This document shows positions 3,081 through 5,252 of a DNA stretch of 5,252 nucleotides, piece after piece. The DNA comes from an uncultured Bacillota bacterium. Lineage in GTDB: Bacteria; Bacillota_I; Bacilli_A; Erysipelotrichales; Erysipelotrichaceae. Made by a program: the position numbers and the translations under genes. Each line of letters starts with the position of its first letter. Position 1 is the stretch's first letter. The stretch covers positions 1-5,252 of the forward strand of contig CAMOMM010000083.1 in the NCBI GenBank assembly GCA_946619805.1. The letters are read 5' to 3'. Under the pieces are notes generated by a model that was given only the letters and a program-made list of their open reading frames with translations, ran no database searches and had not been told where the DNA came from.

Positions 3081-5252
3081 ATGAAGAACAAGAAGAACAA
3101 AAAGAATCAGGGACTTCTGTTAAAGAAGCAGAAGAAGCTGGAAAAGAATCTTATCAAGGATTCTTTCCTGACTGTTGAGCAGCTGTTTGGCAAGTACGAC
3201 ACTTCATACATTGGTTTAGATCACGAAGAAGTAGAGGAAAGACTTGATGACTATGGCAGAAACACCATAGAAATCAAAGACAACCATCCTTTATTAAACA
3301 GAATTAAGGAAGCTGTAATAAACCCGTTTAACATTGTTTTAATAATTGTTGCGGGGATAACCCTTTTAACTGACGTAATCATTGTCTCCAACAAGGACTA
3401 CTCAACTTTCATATTGATCGTTTCAACAATAATCATATCTTCAGCAATCTCCTTCTCGCAGTCTACCAAGTCAGACAATGCGGCCAGAGAGCTGAAAAGC
3501 ATGATATCAAACAAGATGGACATCATAAGAAACAATCAGCTGGAATCAATCCCGGTTGAAGAAGTCGTACCGGGAGACATCGTAAAGCTGTCAAGTGGAG
3601 ACATGATACCGGCAGATGTCAGATTCATTGAGGCCAAGGACCTTTTCATTGACCAGGCTGCTCTTACCGGTGAATCTGCTGCTGTAGAGAAATATGCAAC
3701 ATGGACAAAGCAGAAGGATATTACCGATCTTTCCAACATCGGTTTCATGGGAACTGACGTAGTTTCCGGCACAGCAACTGCCATTGTATTAACAACCGGT
3801 GAAAATACCTACTTCGGCCACATGGCAAAGTCTCTGGAAAGTGTCTATCAGCAGAACTCCTTTGAAAAAGGTGTCAATTCAATTTCAAAACTGCTGATCA
3901 GAATGATGTGCATAATGTTGCCGGTAATCCTGGTAATCAACCTCTTAACCAAAAGTGACATCTGGGATTCAGTAATTTTTGCCATTACCATTGCGGTAGG
4001 CCTAACACCGGAAATGCTGCCGGTTATAATGACCAGTACCCTGGCAAAGGGTGCTGTAATGATGTCCAGAGAAAAGACGATCGTTAAGAAGCTGAGTGCA
4101 ATTCAGACTTTCGGTCAGATGGATGTACTTTGCACTGACAAGACCGGTACTCTTACCGAGGACAGGGTCATTCTGGAAAGATACATGGACTGTTTTGGCA
4201 ACGAGAACAGAGACATCCTGAAACAGTCATTCCTTAACTCCTATTTTCAGACCGGTCTTAAGAACCTGATTGACCTGGCAGTAATCAACAGAGCAGAAAT
4301 CGATGGCCTGGGCAATCTGAAGAATGAATATGTCAGCGTAGATGAGATTCCTTTTGATTTTGTCCGCAGAAGAATGTCTGTTCTCTTAAAAGATAACGAA
4401 GGAAATGAAACACTGATTACCAAGGGAGCAGTAGACGAAGTAATCTCAGTCTGTTCCAAAATAGAAGCAGATGGAAAATCTGTAAAGCTTACGGATGAGC
4501 TGAAGAAACAGGCGTATGAAACATATGAGAGGTATAACAGTGACGGGTTAAGGATCATAGCCGTAGCCCGTAAGAATGAAACCAATTCTGAAAAAGCGTT
4601 ATCTGTAATCGACGAATCAGAAATGACACTGATTGGATTCATAGGATTCCTTGATCCGCCTAAGGCAAGCGCCAGAGAAGCCATTCAGGCCCTGCAGCAT
4701 CATGGTATAAAGACTGTCGTTCTGACCGGTGACTCAGAAGGCGTTGCCATTAATGTCTGTAAACAGGTTGGAATCGATGTAACCAACTGTCTATCCGGCA
4801 AGGACATTGATAATTTCAGTGATGAAGAACTTATTGGCAAGCTACAGAACTGTTACCTTTTAAGCAAGCTTTCCCCTATCCAGAAGCAGAGAGTTGTAAA
4901 GCTCTTCCAGGAAAGCGGCCATACCGTAGGATACATGGGTGACGGCATCAATGATTCCCCTGCCCTTAAGCAGTCTGATGTTGGCATATCAGTTGATACT
5001 GCCGTAGACATTGCCAAGGAAACAGCTGACATCATTTTGCTGGAAAAGGATCTTAACGTATTGGAGAAAGGCGTTGTTAACGGCAGAAAGACTTTCACCA
5101 ATGTTCTGAAATACATTAAGATGGCAACCAGTGGCAACTTCGGTAACACGATTTCGGTCGTCATTGCCTCACTGTTTTTACCGTTTTTGCCTTTATTGCC
5201 GATTCACATTCTGATTCAGAACCTGTTCAACGACCTGGCTCAGATAGGCATG
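3081..5252 (+). CDS. mgtA: magnesium-translocating P-type ATPase (MgtA/MgtB, P3B), 3' end missing
   Basis: The first 724 codons of an ATP-driven magnesium importer of the cytoplasmic membrane; family members are about 900 residues, so the last membrane helices lie beyond the window. Domains in order: a lysine-rich tail (1-23), an N-terminal cation-ATPase region (about 30-80), membrane segments near 84-103 and 110-128, an actuator domain with TGES at 196-199, and segments near 275-292 and 298-318. The latter carries TPEMLP (309-314), the P3B hallmark that differs from PEGLP of calcium pumps. Then come the phosphorylation motif DKTGT with Asp353, KGA (448-450) in the nucleotide domain, TGD (549-551) and GDGIND (620-625). 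The C-terminal membrane part begins near 690 and includes QNLFNDLAQ (713-721), corresponding to the ion-binding helix. All catalytic motifs are intact. AAGGAGGT (3065-3072) is eight bases before ATG 3081. ATG 3076 is only three bases away and meets a stop after two codons. Expression is probably controlled by the preceding leader RNA. Confidence 0.93.
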   Translation, partial: MKNKKNKKNQGLLLKKQKKLEKNLIKDSFLTVEQLFGKYDTSYIGLDHEEVEERLDDYGRNTIEIKDNHPLLNRIKEAVINPFNIVLIIVAGITLLTDVIIVSNKDYSTFILIVSTIIISSAISFSQSTKSDNAARELKSMISNKMDIIRNNQLESIPVEEVVPGDIVKLSSGDMIPADVRFIEAKDLFIDQAALTGESAAVEKYATWTKQKDITDLSNIGFMGTDVVSGTATAIVLTTGENTYFGHMAKSLESVYQQNSFEKGVNSISKLLIRMMCIMLPVILVINLLTKSDIWDSVIFAITIAVGLTPEMLPVIMTSTLAKGAVMMSREKTIVKKLSAIQTFGQMDVLCTDKTGTLTEDRVILERYMDCFGNENRDILKQSFLNSYFQTGLKNLIDLAVINRAEIDGLGNLKNEYVSVDEIPFDFVRRRMSVLLKDNEGNETLITKGAVDEVISVCSKIEADGKSVKLTDELKKQAYETYERYNSDGLRIIAVARKNETNSEKALSVIDESEMTLIGFIGFLDPPKASAREAIQALQHHGIKTVVLTGDSEGVAINVCKQVGIDVTNCLSGKDIDNFSDEELIGKLQNCYLLSKLSPIQKQRVVKLFQESGHTVGYMGDGINDSPALKQSDVGISVDTAVDIAKETADIILLEKDLNVLEKGVVNGRKTFTNVLKYIKMATSGNFGNTISVVIASLFLPFLPLLPIHILIQNLFNDLAQIGM

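Noticed and set aside
3536..5164. three - strand ORFs (3536-3784, 4247-4684, 4853-5164)
   Set aside because: All lie opposite the mgtA reading frame, whose catalytic motifs are intact; they show serine/leucine-rich shadow composition.

Overview
The window looks like chromosomal DNA from a low-GC Gram-positive bacterium (Bacillota). The evidence is AT-rich intergenic DNA, strong AGGAGG-type ribosome sites, intrinsic terminators and standard stop usage, together with an IS1182-type transposase, a YwaF/TIGR02206-type membrane protein and an MgtA-type P-ATPase. An Erysipelotrichia-like host is possible, but that is a guess from gene style only.

Layout on the + strand: (1) 1-185 holds the possible last codons of a gene cut by the left edge, then a perfect 11-bp terminator-like hairpin. 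(2) 186-1866 is a complete 1681-bp insertion sequence with 15-bp perfect terminal inverted repeats. It carries one intact 474-aa DDE transposase with its own hairpin-guarded leader. (3) 1867-1923 holds a second palindrome and a 30-bp near-copy of the IS left end, so the right junction forms one long cruciform-capable structure. (4) 2031-2771 encodes a 246-aa multi-pass membrane protein of the YwaF family. Its TATAAT box lies six bases before the ATG with no Shine-Dalgarno between, so the mRNA is probably leaderless. It is followed by two hairpin terminators. (5) 2852-5252 is the mgtA unit: an extended -10 promoter, a leader of about 190 nt with a well-formed 24-codon ORF, a nested terminator-like hairpin, then the first 724 codons of a magnesium-transporting P-type ATPase that runs off the right edge.

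The most interesting part is the mgtA leader. A 9-base segment inside the leader ORF (2958-2966) is exactly complementary to the sequence abutting the mgtA Shine-Dalgarno (3056-3064) and also to the leader ORF's own Shine-Dalgarno (2894-2900). A second segment (2987-2997) has two alternative partners as well: the leader start codon region (2901-2910) and a near-identical copy upstream of mgtA (3039-3048). This is the architecture of a leader-ORF-coupled RNA switch. It does not resemble the M-box or yybP-ykoY riboswitches as far as can be judged by eye. The assignment is inference from complementarity, not a folding calculation.

The three transcription units (IS, ywaF-like, mgtA) appear independent: each has its own promoter candidate and is separated from the next by hairpins.
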